A stretch of DNA of 64,000 bases, from positions 674,963 through 738,962 of the forward strand of contig ML996701.1 of NCBI GenBank assembly GCA_010356995.1, written 5' to 3'. The DNA comes from Trichodelitschia bisporula (lineage: Eukaryota > Ascomycota > Dothideomycetes > Phaeotrichales > Phaeotrichaceae). A program made the position numbers and the translations under genes. Below, piece by piece: positions 1 through 11,181 of this stretch (position 1 is its first letter; every line of letters begins with the position of its first letter). Under the pieces are notes generated by a model. That model saw only the letters and a program-made list of their open reading frames with translations, was not told where the DNA came from and did not search any database.

Positions 1-259
1 CGCAGGCTTGAGCAATCATAAGGGCAGTCCACGGACATGGAGGAAGTGGTTCGGAAGGAGACTCCCGAGCACTTGCTCCCTTTTGCAACGCCTTCTGATG
101 GCATCAGCCATGGTCTTACCACCACGCGGCCTACGTCACCCAGTGCCCGGGACCAACTCTGACCACCGATATGCCAAAGATCTGCCACCAGGGAATGGGG
201 TACGCTGATGTGGGTATAGAGAAGCATTCTTATGTAAGCAAGAGACATGATGCAATCTG

Positions 260-430
260 ACTATGGTAGAAGGAAGGAGCAAAGGAGGATACCTGGTATC
301 GTGTATTCAGGTTTCAAGAGTCTCTCCGTCTCTTTCTCTCTTCGTCTTCTACTTCAACCTGCAATTTACACAGATGTCATTGCCTGTGTACGAGCCTTGC
401 TCCCATCATACGCTCGCTCCTGCGAGATCC
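260..430 (+). repeat. Dispersed CT-rich repeat, copy A
   Basis: About 160 bp that reappears at 43139-43290 in the same orientation at roughly 80% identity by eye. Shared landmarks in order are GGAGCAAAGG, ATCGTGTATT, GAGTCTCT, a CT-rich block, TCTTCTACTTCAA, TTTACACAGATG and CCTGTGTACGAGCC. It could be a solo LTR or another mobile-element remnant. No internal coding domain or clear target-site duplication was found, so the class is open. Confidence 0.6.
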
Positions 431-2702
431 GACTCGCATACTGCAACACCTGACGGACTCACGCACACCGGCACTCGCAGCACCGATAGGAAATTCATAC
501 GCATGAGGCGCTAGACTACCACCGCCCTCCTCGTCGACTTTCAGGCAAGAGATCTCAGATTCAAGGAGCGTCGTGCTCGGTTGTGCTGTAGTTCCTAGCG
601 ACGAGCCCGTCCAGTGGGGTACTGGACCTCATTCCCCGCGGAGTTCGCACGTTCCGTGCGGGAAGTCCATCGGTATGCCGTCTCACAAAGCCAGATGCCG
701 AGCCGCTTCATCAAGTGCACCCCAACAGCAACGCCCAAAGCCGATATCACATCCGCAACTTAACTCGGCCAGCCTTCCCTCAGCCCCAACCTGCCGATCC
801 CGGTCCCGATCCACCCAATCGGCCCGAAACCCCATGCACACGGTGATCCGCGTTTCACCACCGACCCTACTCATAAAACACCGCAACGCCGAGTGTTTCC
901 ACGCCCAAGCCCACAAAACACCCCCCCATCGTCCCGCATAAACGCACACCCTTCATGTCCCTCCGCAGTAAACGACGCATACGCCGCGCGCCTTGCATCT
1001 CGCAATGGAGCCTCAAACGGACCGCCGCAGGGCTGGCGACGCCACATTTCGGGCAGATAATGAATGCGGTGACATATCCCACGCGTGTCCCCGCGCGGAT
1101 CAAACTGCAATGGCGTCGCGCGCTCGCGACGTACACCGATTATATGCCACCGCGTCTCGCGTTCGCGATGCACGCGGATTATGCCACTGCATACGGATAC
1201 AGGCCCCCGCACTGTCCACAAAACCACGAAGTACACCGCCGCCGAACAGCCCCGCCGACCCCACTGCGAGCGGAACCGTTAAACTGAAACGAAACGCAGC
1301 CGGTGTTTGGCGTAGAGTGGGGAGTGGGGGCTAGGCCCTGGTTCTAGCCCCGCCGCGCCGCTGGCTGGGAACTCATGGTGGAGAAAGTCGCTGCCGCTGT
1401 CATTGGCATTGGGGGGCGCGGGGCGGGCAGGCACTTTGTCTACCGGGGAATGCAGACTCTGCATCTACCCCAAGCCCGCGCGCTCCACCGCACCAATCAC
1501 CCGCTTTCCCGACCTGCCTGCCAAGCGCCCAAGCGCGCACGCGCCGGGCGGCATCCCGGTTTGCTGCGGCTGGGGTGGGCGAGAGGGTGCCGAACCGCGG
1601 GGGTTTTTTTGGGGAGGAGAGGGGGAACAGACAGAGCCGAAGGATGAAAGTGCAGGCTTCAGATGGGGAAGGAGGGAGGCCGCAGGTATAGGGTGCCGAG
1701 GGAGATATAGGGTGCACAGGTTTGAGGGCTATTTGGACTGTACTCGTACTTGGGCGCGAGGTCACAGTGGAGGGAGGACGCGGACGCGGCGCGAAGACGC
1801 TGCGTCTGGATGTTGCGCGGTGGGCGACGGTGGGCGACGGTGTGGCTGGCTTGCGGGTTCGGCGTTGGGTGCGATGTACGACGCGAGGAGGGGAGTGGGC
1901 AGGGATGGAGGGTGTATAGAGATTTTGGGTTGAGAGAATTGGATGAAGGAAAGGTTGTCCGCGATGGTGGGAGGATGGGAAGCAGAAGAATTGATGCTGC
2001 ATCTGCATCTATCGATCGATTCCCAACTCCTACAACTTGCGGCGAGGGGAGGCTGAGGAAAAATGAGGGGCGAATTGGAGGAGGAGGCGTGCCGCAACGG
2101 CGATTTTTGCTTCAATTGCCCGGCCCCTGCGGAGATCGTGCCAGCGGCCCGGTCGCGGGGATGAGGGCGATGGAAGACGAAGAGGTTGTTGGTGATGCAC
2201 TGGAGTGTTTGGTGTTTTGCTGCGAAGTCGTTGTTCTAGTTCGCGGTGGGTGAAGCTTTGACCGATCGTCGCAGGTGTTCTAGGCTGCCCAGCAAAGACT
2301 CTGCATTGGTGAAGCAGACGAGCGTTTGATGTTCTGCGCGCTTGCTTGACCTTTCGCTTGACTCTTTTCTCGTGACTCTCGTGACTTGCAACACCTCAGA
2401 CGCCGTGTGTTTCATGGTCTGGCAGGGGGGAGGCTGGCGGTGATGGGATTGGTGCGCCCGAGAGTTTATTGGCGTTACAGAGCGAGGATGATGGGGAGGG
2501 AGAAGAGGGAGATGGAGAAAGGGAGAGTGGAAGGGAGAGTGGAAGGGAGAAGAGGGACGAGGTGAAGGGAACGCGAAGGATGAGGGGATATCGGGAGCCT
2601 CTTTTTCTCGAGTCTGTTTGTCCCGCGTTTCGCTGCCGTTTGTGTTGTGTTGTTTTCTTCGGGACCTCTCGAGCAACAACAACCACCGAATTCCCTTTCA
2701 AC

Positions 2703-2750
2703 ATCTCCATCTCCTCCATCTCCTCCATCTCCTCCATCTCCTCCATCTCT
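2703..2750. repeat. 9-bp microsatellite (CTCCATCTC)n
   Basis: About five near-perfect tandem copies of a 9-base unit within a pyrimidine-rich tract upstream of the gene at 3743. Confidence 0.85.
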
Positions 2751-3742
2751 CTCCCCTGCCTGCCTGCCTCTCCCTCTTCTATCTCTCTCCTGCCGGCCCC
2801 CGGCTCTTCTATCTCCTACTTCCCTCTCCCCCTTCAATCGGCCTCATCACCTCCATCGCCGTAGCAGCAATCAACATTCTCTCAGCCCCTCTCAACCCCT
2901 CACAACCACCCCTCGTTCTGCTGCTGGTCCCGTCTCCAGTGCATACAGCAAACCCCAGTGCATCTGCAGCCGCCGGTGCAGTACAGTTCGGGCGAAAGAG
3001 ACGTGGAAGAAGAAAAAAAAAAGTGGCATTCAAGCCCCCGTCGTCTCGTCGTCCACTCACATCTCCTCCTTCGTTCCCTCACACGCGCTACCCGGAGTCA
3101 TTGAAGACGGCGGCGCGCAGGGCCTTGAAAGAGGTTGAACAGCCCTTGACTCTCCAGTGTCTCTCTCTCTTGATTCTCTCCACGCCTCGATCGCTTTTCA
3201 TCCTCACGGTGTCCCGTTGTCACCCTCGCCTTTCCCACTCTCGCGCCTCCTCTCAGACGCGCCCTAGGCTCTGAAGTCTCTCTCTCTCACTCCTCCACCG
3301 TCCAAAGAGTCTGGCTGACAAAACGTCTCACCAACCGCGCCAGCCAACCAACCCCCGTTCCAAAACCATCCAAAACCCAACCACTCAGCTTTCACCCCCT
3401 CTCTATCTCCCTCACCCCCCTCCCCCGTCTCCACCACCCCCCCCCCCCCCCCCCTAGGCTTTGGTGTCCAGTTTCTACCGAAACTCTTTCGTGTCTCTCC
3501 CCTCAACAACTCTCACGAGTTTCTCGCAGCCTCACCACCTCTCTCTTCTCTCGCCATTCAACTGCCGCAAGGAGGGAGTGCCATTTCGCTCACTTTTCGG
3601 CGGGTGACAGTTGCACCGGACCTGGTCCAAAACGCACCTTGTTTCGTCGCGACCCGTGAGAAGCAAACCGGCTTCTCTTTTGTTCCTCACTACACCTCTT
3701 CCTCATCCACCACAACAAACACCACCACCACCATCACACACA

Positions 3743-3894
3743 ATGACCGTCTCCGTCGCTGCTCCTCCCGTCTCGTCAGCTCTTGCACCACCCGACAGCA
3801 TGTCGTCGTCGCGCAACTACGCCCTCCTCGCGCCCTCGGGGAGTAGTAGCGGTACCGGCTTGGGCATAGTCAGGCCCACGTTGAGCACCAACAC

Positions 3895-3926
<32 letters not shown>

Positions 3927-5202
3927 GCCACAGTCCGTCTTCGGGGCCAGAGTCAAGTTCGCATGGCCCGCTGCGCAAACCCCCGTCTGAGGGGAAGCGC
4001 TCGCCCAATACGTGAGTAACGCGAAAAGCTTCACAGCTCCTCGTCTCGTCCCGTCTAACACGCTCTCCAGAAACCGCACTCCTACAATTCCCAAAGTAAT
4101 CGTCAAGAAAGAGCCCTCTTCTCCCCCCGCCACCGCTCTCCCCACCCCCCGCCATCGCCCCCGCCGTCTCGATCTCAGCGCCCCAACCATGGCCCCCGCC
4201 GGCGCCCTCTCATCCCGTCCCTCCGCGCCGCTCACATCAAGAGAATCAGCCGGCCTAATGCAGGACGTCGGGCTCGCCTGCCTATCCCCCGGCTTCAGCA
4301 CCCACGACCCCACAATGCGCAACCAGCTCGAGCGCAGCATGAGCGTCCGCGAGCAACAGCGCAAGATCATCGAAGCGCGACAAAAAGGCACGGGAGGCGG
4401 CAGCAAAGACACCGACGGCACCTCCCCCGCCCTCTTCAAAGCAACCCGCACCCCCGGCGGCCGCCGCAAAGGCCCTCCCCCCGGCCTATCAATCCACGCA
4501 CCCTCGGCTTCGCAGTTCGCGAACGAGCGCGTCGTCCAATCTGCCCCACTGCACCAGTCCTTCACCGGGCTGCGCCAGCCCGCGCACCAGCGCTACCCGC
4601 CGCCTACGGCTATGCCGCATAACGCGTCGCAGCAGCATGCCGCGCAGAACCAGCATCAGGGCCAGGACCAGCGGCACATTCACCACGTCCCCGCTACGCA
4701 GACGACTAACCGCCTCCCCCCCATCACGGACGTGTTCAACGACCTCCCGCCCTCGTCCCGGCGGCACAGCCCGCATAATACGCTTCCCGCCCCGCAGCAC
4801 CACGGCCACGGTCAGCACCCGCACACCCTGCCCAGCCCGGGCTTCGCCCCCGTCCCGCACACCGCGGGATACACGCCTGCGTCCCGGCCGCGCGAATACA
4901 AATCCGCAGAGGAAGCAGTACACAGCCTCACCGGCGGGCGCGAGGATTTACTTCCGCGCCTAGTGCACTACGGCGGGCACCAGCCGCCCACGCCACCTAG
5001 TCCTGGTGGGATGGCGGGGAGTCGTCGTCGTGATCGAGAGGAGTATGAGGGGGATGTTAGGACGCCCCCGTTGGGGAGGGGGCCGGCGCAGGCGAAGGCT
5101 AGGAGGGAAGGGGGGGAGAGTGAGGCGGAACGCGCGAAGAGGGAGGAGTTTATTATGCTTTGTGGGCGGCTTTGGGATTTGTTTCATGCACCCGCGGCGT
5201 AG
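3743..5202 (+). CDS. Disordered Ser/Pro/His-rich fungal protein, function unknown
   Basis: Two exons (3743-4011 and 4071-5202) around a 59-base GTGAGT...CAG intron give 466 residues. The ATG sits in a good context (CACAATGACC). An in-frame extension to 3611 is open but uses poorer context. The N-terminus is Ser/Asn-rich with a homopolymeric Asn-Ser stretch near residues 55-75. The middle is Pro/His/Gln-rich and predicted to be disordered. Two short stretches look conserved rather than low-complexity. One is a basic/charged helix around REQQRKIIEARQK. The other is an SAEEAVHSLTGGREDL...VHYGGHQPPTPPSP block followed by a charged C-terminal helix ending LCGRLWDLFHA. There are no catalytic motifs, signal peptide or membrane segment. 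I think I have seen the C-terminal block in other ascomycete hypothetical proteins, but I cannot name a function. A nuclear or regulatory scaffold role would be a guess. Confidence 0.75.
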
Positions 5203-6244
5203 TGGGAGGGGGGTGTAATGATGTGGAGGCCCTGCGGCTCTGCGCTTAGTGATGTGGAGTTCCGGGAACGGGCGGCACGGGAAGGCCCTTTGGGGGGTTA
5301 TGAGGGGGGAGAATTGTGGAGAGGTTTTCTTTCGGCGTAGGTCATGATGGGAAAATCATTTTGGTTGTCTCGTTTCTTTTTTGGGAGGTGTTGGGGTTGG
5401 GTTATGCATATCCCTTCTACTTTTTCTTGGCGGGGAAGAGAGGTGGTTGGGTTAGTGAGGAATTGGGATTGGGCTTGGATTGGATTGGATTGAGGGGGGG
5501 TTTATTGCCTTCTTGATGAGTCCGCGGGTCGGGTTACACGTTTTTTGTGTTTGGGAGGGGTGGCGGTGGGGATGAGGATTGGGATGGGGATGAGGGTGAT
5601 GAGGGTGATGGTTGCGCATGATATCATGGGAATGTGCGGGTGCTGATATGCTGTGAAAGCCTAATGGAACTGTCTAAGAACCACTTTTGGGTATGGATGT
5701 GAAGCTGTGTTCGTGAGTTGCGACATTGGACGCGGGTACGATATCAAGCTCCGTGCGTGGTGTGGGGTGCACTTTCCGCGCTATCCGCGTCTAGCCGCGT
5801 CTGTCTACGACTACGCCGCTTGTACGCACGATTCTCAAGCTGAGGATATCAGCCACGGGTTCTGGATTCGAGGAAAGGTTTGCTTTGCTCGACTGGCTGG
5901 ACGGGGGATGGTGGTGATGTGGAGGCGTGCACGGTGGGTAAACGGGGCGGAGTACTGTTCACACTGTAGACGCCGCTGTAGACGCCGCTGTATCCGCGCC
6001 GTATGAAGCCCGACGCCGCGAAGGCGCAGTGTCTGCGTTTATGCACGCAGACCTACTCGGGCTATGCCTACCACTGGACACGGGTTATCATCTTGGGCGT
6101 AGGCGGATCGCGGACGTCCAGCCGTGGTGCTCGTAACCTTATCCGCGCCGTTTGCGGCACGGGTGGACGGTGTGATACCCGAGGTTCAGTGGAGAAGGGA
6201 CGCCGGTTGACATCTGGTTGGTTGGGGACGACAAGATGACGGGG

Positions 6245-6800
6245 TTGGATGACTACCCGGCTATGGTGGATGACGGCCTGGAGATGGTGCGGATGATTAC
6301 CCGGGGCTGGGTCTGATGGCTACCCGGGGCTGGGTATGGTGGATTACCCGGTTGGATGACTACCCGGAGCAAGATCTGAGTGACTGGCCCGGCTGGGCCT
6401 GGATGTCTACCCGGCTGGGGAGGGATGACGGCCCGGAGCTGGATGACTACCCGTAGATGGAGGTGGATGACTACCCGCGGCTGGATGACTACCCACAGCT
6501 CAGCCTCGACTACCCATCCGGACCTCGCCAACTACCCGCCCCCCCAGTCCCCCAACGGCTTACAGCATAAACTTCCCAGCACGAGGCACTCGTGCCCGGT
6601 GACGAGGCTGAGCCGCGCTCGCATTATCAGTTTACGTAAGGACAAGAGTAACAACGCTTGTGGCTTGGATGATGACCTGGAGCTGAGTCTGGATGTCTAC
6701 CCGGGCTTGTGGATGACTACCCGCTACTGGGCCTGGATGACTACCCGCAGATAGGCTTTGGTGACTACCCGGATGTGAGCGTCGATGGCTACCCGGAGCT
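6245..6800. repeat. Decayed minisatellite, core GGATGACTACCCGG
   Basis: Roughly 17 imperfect copies of a ~20-bp unit with core GGATGACTACCCGG followed by a variable GCTGG/AGCTGG spacer. They lie in two clusters, 6245-6540 and 6660-6800, separated by a different ~110-bp segment that itself has relatives at 6790-6870 and 7205-7310. Variation is mostly substitution within a constant core, so the array is old. The plus frame is open through part of it but encodes only repetitive Thr/Met/Trp-rich peptide, so coding is unlikely. Confidence 0.75.
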
Positions 6801-6986
6801 CAACCTCACGACGGCATGTAGTATATACTCCCCGGCATGGGACGCCACCATCACGCAGCAATAAGAAGGGAGGACTAGCGAGACCCGGCTTGTTGCGGAG
6901 AGCTTTCAAATTGTCTGCCGCGGACTGTGTGGCTTGGGCTGTCTGCTGAGAGATGCCTGGCGGTGCGCGGAGTGTCAGAGTATCTG

Positions 6987-6989
<3 letters not shown>

Positions 6990-7022
<33 letters not shown>
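6990..7022. repeat. 33-base poly-G run
   Basis: An uninterrupted G homopolymer of 33. It may be genuine or a length mis-call. It is relevant because assembly quality around it is uncertain. Confidence 0.9.
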
Positions 7023-7023
<1 letters not shown>

Positions 7024-8930
7024 GGAGTGGGTGTGGTGGGCTGGGTGCTACATGGGATTGTGGGATGCTGGTGGGAGGTACGCTGGATGTCCGCTTCCAC
7101 GGGGGGTGGAAGATAGGATCTCTAGATAGGGCGGAGAGGTACGAGTATGCCAATAGGTGCTTGCGCGACGACGAGAAGACGACGCCACTGTGGCCTGGGC
7201 GCCTACCCGAAACTCAGCCTCACCACGGCGGATATATACAACAGCGCCGCCCTGCATAGACGCCGCAAGCACGCAGCGACGAGGCTGAGCCGCCCTCACA
7301 TAGCAATGAGAAGGGGCGACCAGAACTAGTAGCACCCCCTTTGAAGCGGCACGTCTGACGTCGTCCGCTTGGGGACGACTGGACAATGATGGAGACCTGG
7401 AAGCATCTATTAGTTCTAGCTGGAAGGCGAGCGTAGAAGGCGGGTGGTGGCCGCTGCTAGATGCGGTATGATTCACTAGATGCAGCGGAGAAGACACGCC
7501 GGGCGTCCTCTTGCGCGAGGAGGAGAGCAACAACACATCTCATACCCGGAACGGCTACTTGCCGGCTGGGCTATCTCGATTTCCCTCACTCGGTGATAGG
7601 AAGGGAGACTGACCTGACCGTCCCTGCCAAATAAGAGAGCTACTAGTTCTAGTAACACACAGTCTATGCTGCAATACATCGACCGATCGATCACAGCATA
7701 TTTACTCTGCCCCCAAAACGAGCACTTACCCCCGTCTATAAATCGGCAACAGGCCAAGCTCCCCCGGAAGGGCAGAGTCACTCGGCTCACGAGTCTCTCC
7801 ATCTGCAGCACCGGCCCAGCCGGAACCGAGATGAGCGCGGGTTAGGGCTGTCACGTACCCGGTGCTGGGTCGGCTGTCTTGGTACTCTAGCCGTCCGTGT
7901 CCCGCTGTCACTGTCAGCTCCGGCTTTGGAATCCCACCACACGCTTCGGCTTGCTAACTCCAATGCTCAGTTTTGCGGCGCTAGGCTTGGCTGATTTCCG
8001 GGGTGTGCGGGGGACGTGCAACATACGGTATCTCCGACGGCATCTCCGACGGCGATGCGCCCTAGTTGTAAGGATCGCCTCGCTCTAGTGTAATGATCGC
8101 CTCGTCGTAATGAAAAGATCCCGAGGCCGAAAACGCACGGTCCCCACGGCTGAGAACGGGCTTACCACGTTCGGGGGATGTATCCGGCGGATGAGGCTGC
8201 TATTTTATATCAGGCTTGTGCATTTGTGCCGACTTGACTTGGGTTGGCAATTAGAGCCGCAGCGGAGATATCGATCTGATCTGATTGCCCTAGTTTTACG
8301 TGTTTTTCGTGCGTAACTGGGGCCGAGAAACGGTGGAGGATGCGCGGTCTGGAATCTAGTATGTCTTGGGCTTATTGACTGTGGTGCTCACGCGACGGAC
8401 GGCAGCCCTACGATTCTGCTTGACAGGTGTCGAAACGGTCGCTTAGTCCCGTTGGCTACGGTATTCCTGGCTTCGGCGTGGTGTTTCTCACTGATGCAAC
8501 CAGAACGATTCACCCACCGCACGGGCTTACGTCTTATGTATATCACCCACAGACACAATCCGCCCATGCCATCAGCATCCACCCACTACGGTACCTATCC
8601 CACAACTAGTCAGATCACGAGAGCACACCCCCCCTCGCCTACACAATATACGAACCCCACTTCCCCCGGACCCGCCAGCGTCTCACATGCATCCGATCGG
8701 AAGCAGCCTCATAACACGTACCGAGATATGCTCACTTTATTCTCGGGAGTGCCCTACCGGTCCAAGCGCCGACTTTCGAGATGCACACACGACCTGATGG
8801 AGGAGAGGGTAGATATACTCCCCCACCCGCTGTGTGTCTCTGGTGTTCTAGCCGCTGTCACTCACTTCCCCGGCCACCCCGAACCTCCGTCGCTCATTCG
8901 CCCCTTCCTACCTCCGCCTTCGCCTTCACC

Positions 8931-9932
8931 ATGACAAAGCTCTTCCTCTCCGCCCTGCTGGCAGGCCTGGCCGCTGCCGCCCCCATCGACACAACGCCCA
9001 CCACCCCCACCTCCACCCAGCCCCTCGCCATCGAGCCCATCGGCGCCTCAGTAGCCCAGGTCGCCCGCCCCGTCGCCACAATCGGCAACACCGCCTCCAT
9101 AATGGCCTCCTGCAAAGGCCAATCCTGCGAAATCGCCAACCTCTCCGGGTCCACCGGCAAACTGCCCACCACGCGGCCGGTCGGCGGCGACGAGGCGGGG
9201 TACAAGTGCATCGCGAAGTACAACCTCGCGGGCGTCGAGAAGGCGATGAACAATCCCCCCGGCCCCCCGCAGCCGACCGGGATATCAGGCGCGTTGACCG
9301 GTATCCTGGCGAGCACGAGCTCGGCGCTCACGTTCGGGGAGCCGACGACCAAGGGCACGTTTCGCGGGCGGTGTACGGCGAATATTGTGCTTTTTGCACG
9401 CGGGACGACGGAGACGGGGACGTTGGGGATTACGGTTGGCCCGGCGTTGAGTTCGGGGCTCACGGGGCGGGATTGGAGTGTGGTGGGCGTGGCGTATGAT
9501 GCGGATTTCAAGGGGGATAATTGCCTCGGCCTGCCCGGGGGCCAGGTTATGAAGGATTATATCAATCAGGCGGCGGAGAAGTGTCCGAATAGTAAGTTGT
9601 TTGTGAGTGGGTACTCCGAGGGGGGGATGGTGAGCCATAATGGGGTGGCGTATGCGAATCCGGAGGCGGTGAAGAAGGTTGCGGTGAGTTTTTGTGCTTC
9701 TCCTGGGAGGTTGGGACTGTGCTGATGAGGATAGGCGGTTGTGGTCTTCGGCGATCCGTTCCAGGGCGCACCGATTAAGGGGTATAGCGGGCCGATTATC
9801 ACCTTCTGCAAGGACGGGGACTCGGTTTGCACGGGCAACTTCGTCATCAGCATGGCGCATCTGGCGTATGTCGGTGCGGATACGACGAAGGCGATTGCGG
9901 AGATGAAGCGCATTGCGGCTGGAAAGGCGTAG
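8931..9932 (+). CDS. Secreted cutinase-family esterase (CE5) with Gln-to-Glu change after the nucleophile
   Basis: Two exons, 8931-9683 and 9735-9932, with a 51-base intron (GTGAGT...ATAG) in phase 0, encode 316 residues. The start ATG is preceded by TTCACC and opens a clear signal peptide (MTKLFLSALLAGLAAAAP). A Thr/Pro-rich segment to about residue 60 makes the protein longer than classical cutinases (~230). The alpha/beta-hydrolase core follows. The nucleophile elbow is GYSEGG with Ser229. The Asp/Cys motif CKDGDSVC holds the probable catalytic Asp280, and SMAHLAY holds His293. Cutinases hydrolyse cutin and other short-chain esters outside the cell. Classical cutinases read GYSQGG, where the Gln main chain helps form the oxyanion hole; here it is Glu230. 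The triad is intact, so activity is plausible, but the substrate cannot be told. It converges with the gene at 10053-10658, leaving only 120 bases between stops. Confidence 0.93.
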
Positions 9933-10052
9933 GCGGTTCGACATGGCAGGATGGGTGGGGGGGTGGGCGTAATGGAATCCGGGATCCGTGTAGATAGAGC
10001 AGCAGTGGTAACCATGCATCGTCCCCCCCCCTGGCATCTCATTCGTGTGTTC

Positions 10053-10658
10053 CTAATCCCCAAACCCCGCTCCCCACCCTGCGACTTCCTCTCTCGTCAC
10101 GTCTCGCGTAGGCACGTCGCCCAGTCCCCATTTCTCGGCTAGCATGGCGGCGAGGAGATGCTTGCACACGGGCGGGACCCCAGGATCGTGCGCCGGACCG
10201 CCCCAGATCCACGCATCTAGTGCCAGTTCCGGAACCTCTATTGCCGCATCGCTGGGTGAAGCATCCCGCGCGGGAAAAGCGGCGAAAGCAAAGGCCGCGC
10301 ACGAACAGCTCCACGCCCAGGGACGCACTTCGTAGATCGTGCCCGTGGTGTCGCGGTCGCGCGTGTTGGGCCGCGGTGTCTGGGCGGAGTGCACGAGGTA
10401 GAGAGGGGGGTTCGGGCGGGTGGGTGCCGTGATACCGGAGTTGGGGATACTGGAGTTGGGGGAAGATGGGACCGGGACGGTGAGACGCGTGACGAGGTTC
10501 CGATCCAGCAGGTCGAGGGCGTGGAGGAGGGTGTGCGGGAAGAGGTGGTGCAGGGTGAGGAGGGCGGGTTTGGCGCTTGAGGGGAGGGTGGGGATGGGTG
10601 CTTCGGGTGGGGGGGAGAGGAGGGAAGTTAAGAAGCGGCGCGGGGTGGGGAGGGACAT
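10053..10658 (-). CDS. sws1: SWIM zinc-finger protein, Shu2/Sws1-like recombination mediator
   Basis: Single exon, 201 residues, ATG at 10658. The defining feature is a SWIM finger with the extended pattern CxCx(n)CxHxxA. Cys118-x-Cys120 lies in WSCSC, and Cys165-x-His167-x-x-Ala170 lies in VCKHLLA. The trailing Ala is the hallmark separating Shu2/SWS1 proteins from generic SWIM fingers. The length is close to S. pombe Sws1. In yeasts and animals the Shu complex binds Rad51 paralogues and promotes Rad51 filament assembly during homologous recombination. N-terminal hydrophobic helices (LLTLHHLFPHTLLHALDLL) resemble the region before the finger in that family. There are no introns. It is convergent with the cutinase. 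The family assignment rests on the finger and length only. Confidence 0.8.
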   Translation of the reverse strand: MSLPTPRRFLTSLLSPPPEAPIPTLPSSAKPALLTLHHLFPHTLLHALDLLDRNLVTRLTVPVPSSPNSSIPNSGITAPTRPNPPLYLVHSAQTPRPNTRDRDTTGTIYEVRPWAWSCSCAAFAFAAFPARDASPSDAAIEVPELALDAWIWGGPAHDPGVPPVCKHLLAAMLAEKWGLGDVPTRDVTREEVAGWGAGFGD

Positions 10659-11181
10659 TGTTGTGCTGATGGGGGTGGGTGTGGTGACGGAGATGGAGTG
10701 GTGAAGCGGGATGTGGTGGTGAGTGTTGAGTGGCTTGGCGGCAGGGATGGGGCGCCAGCCTTGTTAAGACGTTGGTTGTGCAGGGGCGGGGGGGTTTGAG
10801 GGTTGATATTTCACGATGTGAGGAGATATGTGGGTTGAGGAATGAAGACGGGTTAGTACTGAGCTATTGAATGATCTAGACTAATGATTGGCAGGCATTG
10901 CCATGAGGCCACTCCGCTATCCCCAACGCCCAATGTCCAAACCCCGAAATCACCAACGCCTTCAACCCCACGCTCCGAGCATCAGACCTCGTGGACCTTG
11001 CTCATCCCAAGCGGAAACTAAACCAATTAGTACAGCTGTTGGTGACCGGCAGCAAGCAATATGAGAGGCTAAACCTATTGAACATCACAGGGCCCTCCTC
11101 CTGCAGCGGGGGCCCCGTCGGCCGCTGGATGCCGGTCACTCGGTCTCGCCCTGTACGACTATTTAGCCAATATGGAAAAAC
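10659..11181. other. Intergenic, no feature seen
   Basis: About 520 bases. It is the promoter side of the sws1-like gene (G-rich on plus) and the 3' flank of the Gln-rich gene. No ORF or repeat worth listing. Confidence 0.6.

Larger units (their letters stand above)
1..3742. other. Gene-poor leading region and CT-rich upstream DNA
   Basis: I see no convincing gene here. Several overlapping frames of 100-200 codons exist on both strands around 950-2250, but they have low-complexity Arg/Pro/Ser/Gly composition, no recognisable domain and equally open antisense frames. From about 2470 the plus strand becomes strongly C/T-rich, with a 9-bp microsatellite near 2705-2749 and an 18-C run at 3437-3454. 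This is typical of long fungal promoters and 5' leaders, so 2800-3742 probably belongs to the promoter/5'UTR of the gene starting at 3743. Confidence 0.6.
5203..8930. other. 3.7-kb gene-poor region with decayed repeats
   Basis: No ORF here has recognisable composition or domains. 5203-5700 is G-rich 3' flank of the upstream gene. 5930-6010 has short GTAGACGCCGCT duplications. 6245-6800 is a decayed minisatellite (listed separately). Related blocks that follow the array recur around 6573-6640, 6790-6870 and 7205-7310, sharing GACGAGGCTGAGCCG and CTCA(A/G)CCTCAC segments. 6990-7022 is a 33-G run. 8020-8110 has small direct repeats (ATCTCCGACGGC; GATCGCCTCG). The last ~300 bases are the cutinase promoter. 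Confidence 0.65.

Noticed and set aside
1400-2253. Overlapping 150-200-codon frames on both strands
   Set aside because: High-GC chance frames with Arg/Gly/Pro/Ser composition, mutually overlapping, no domain and no intron signals.
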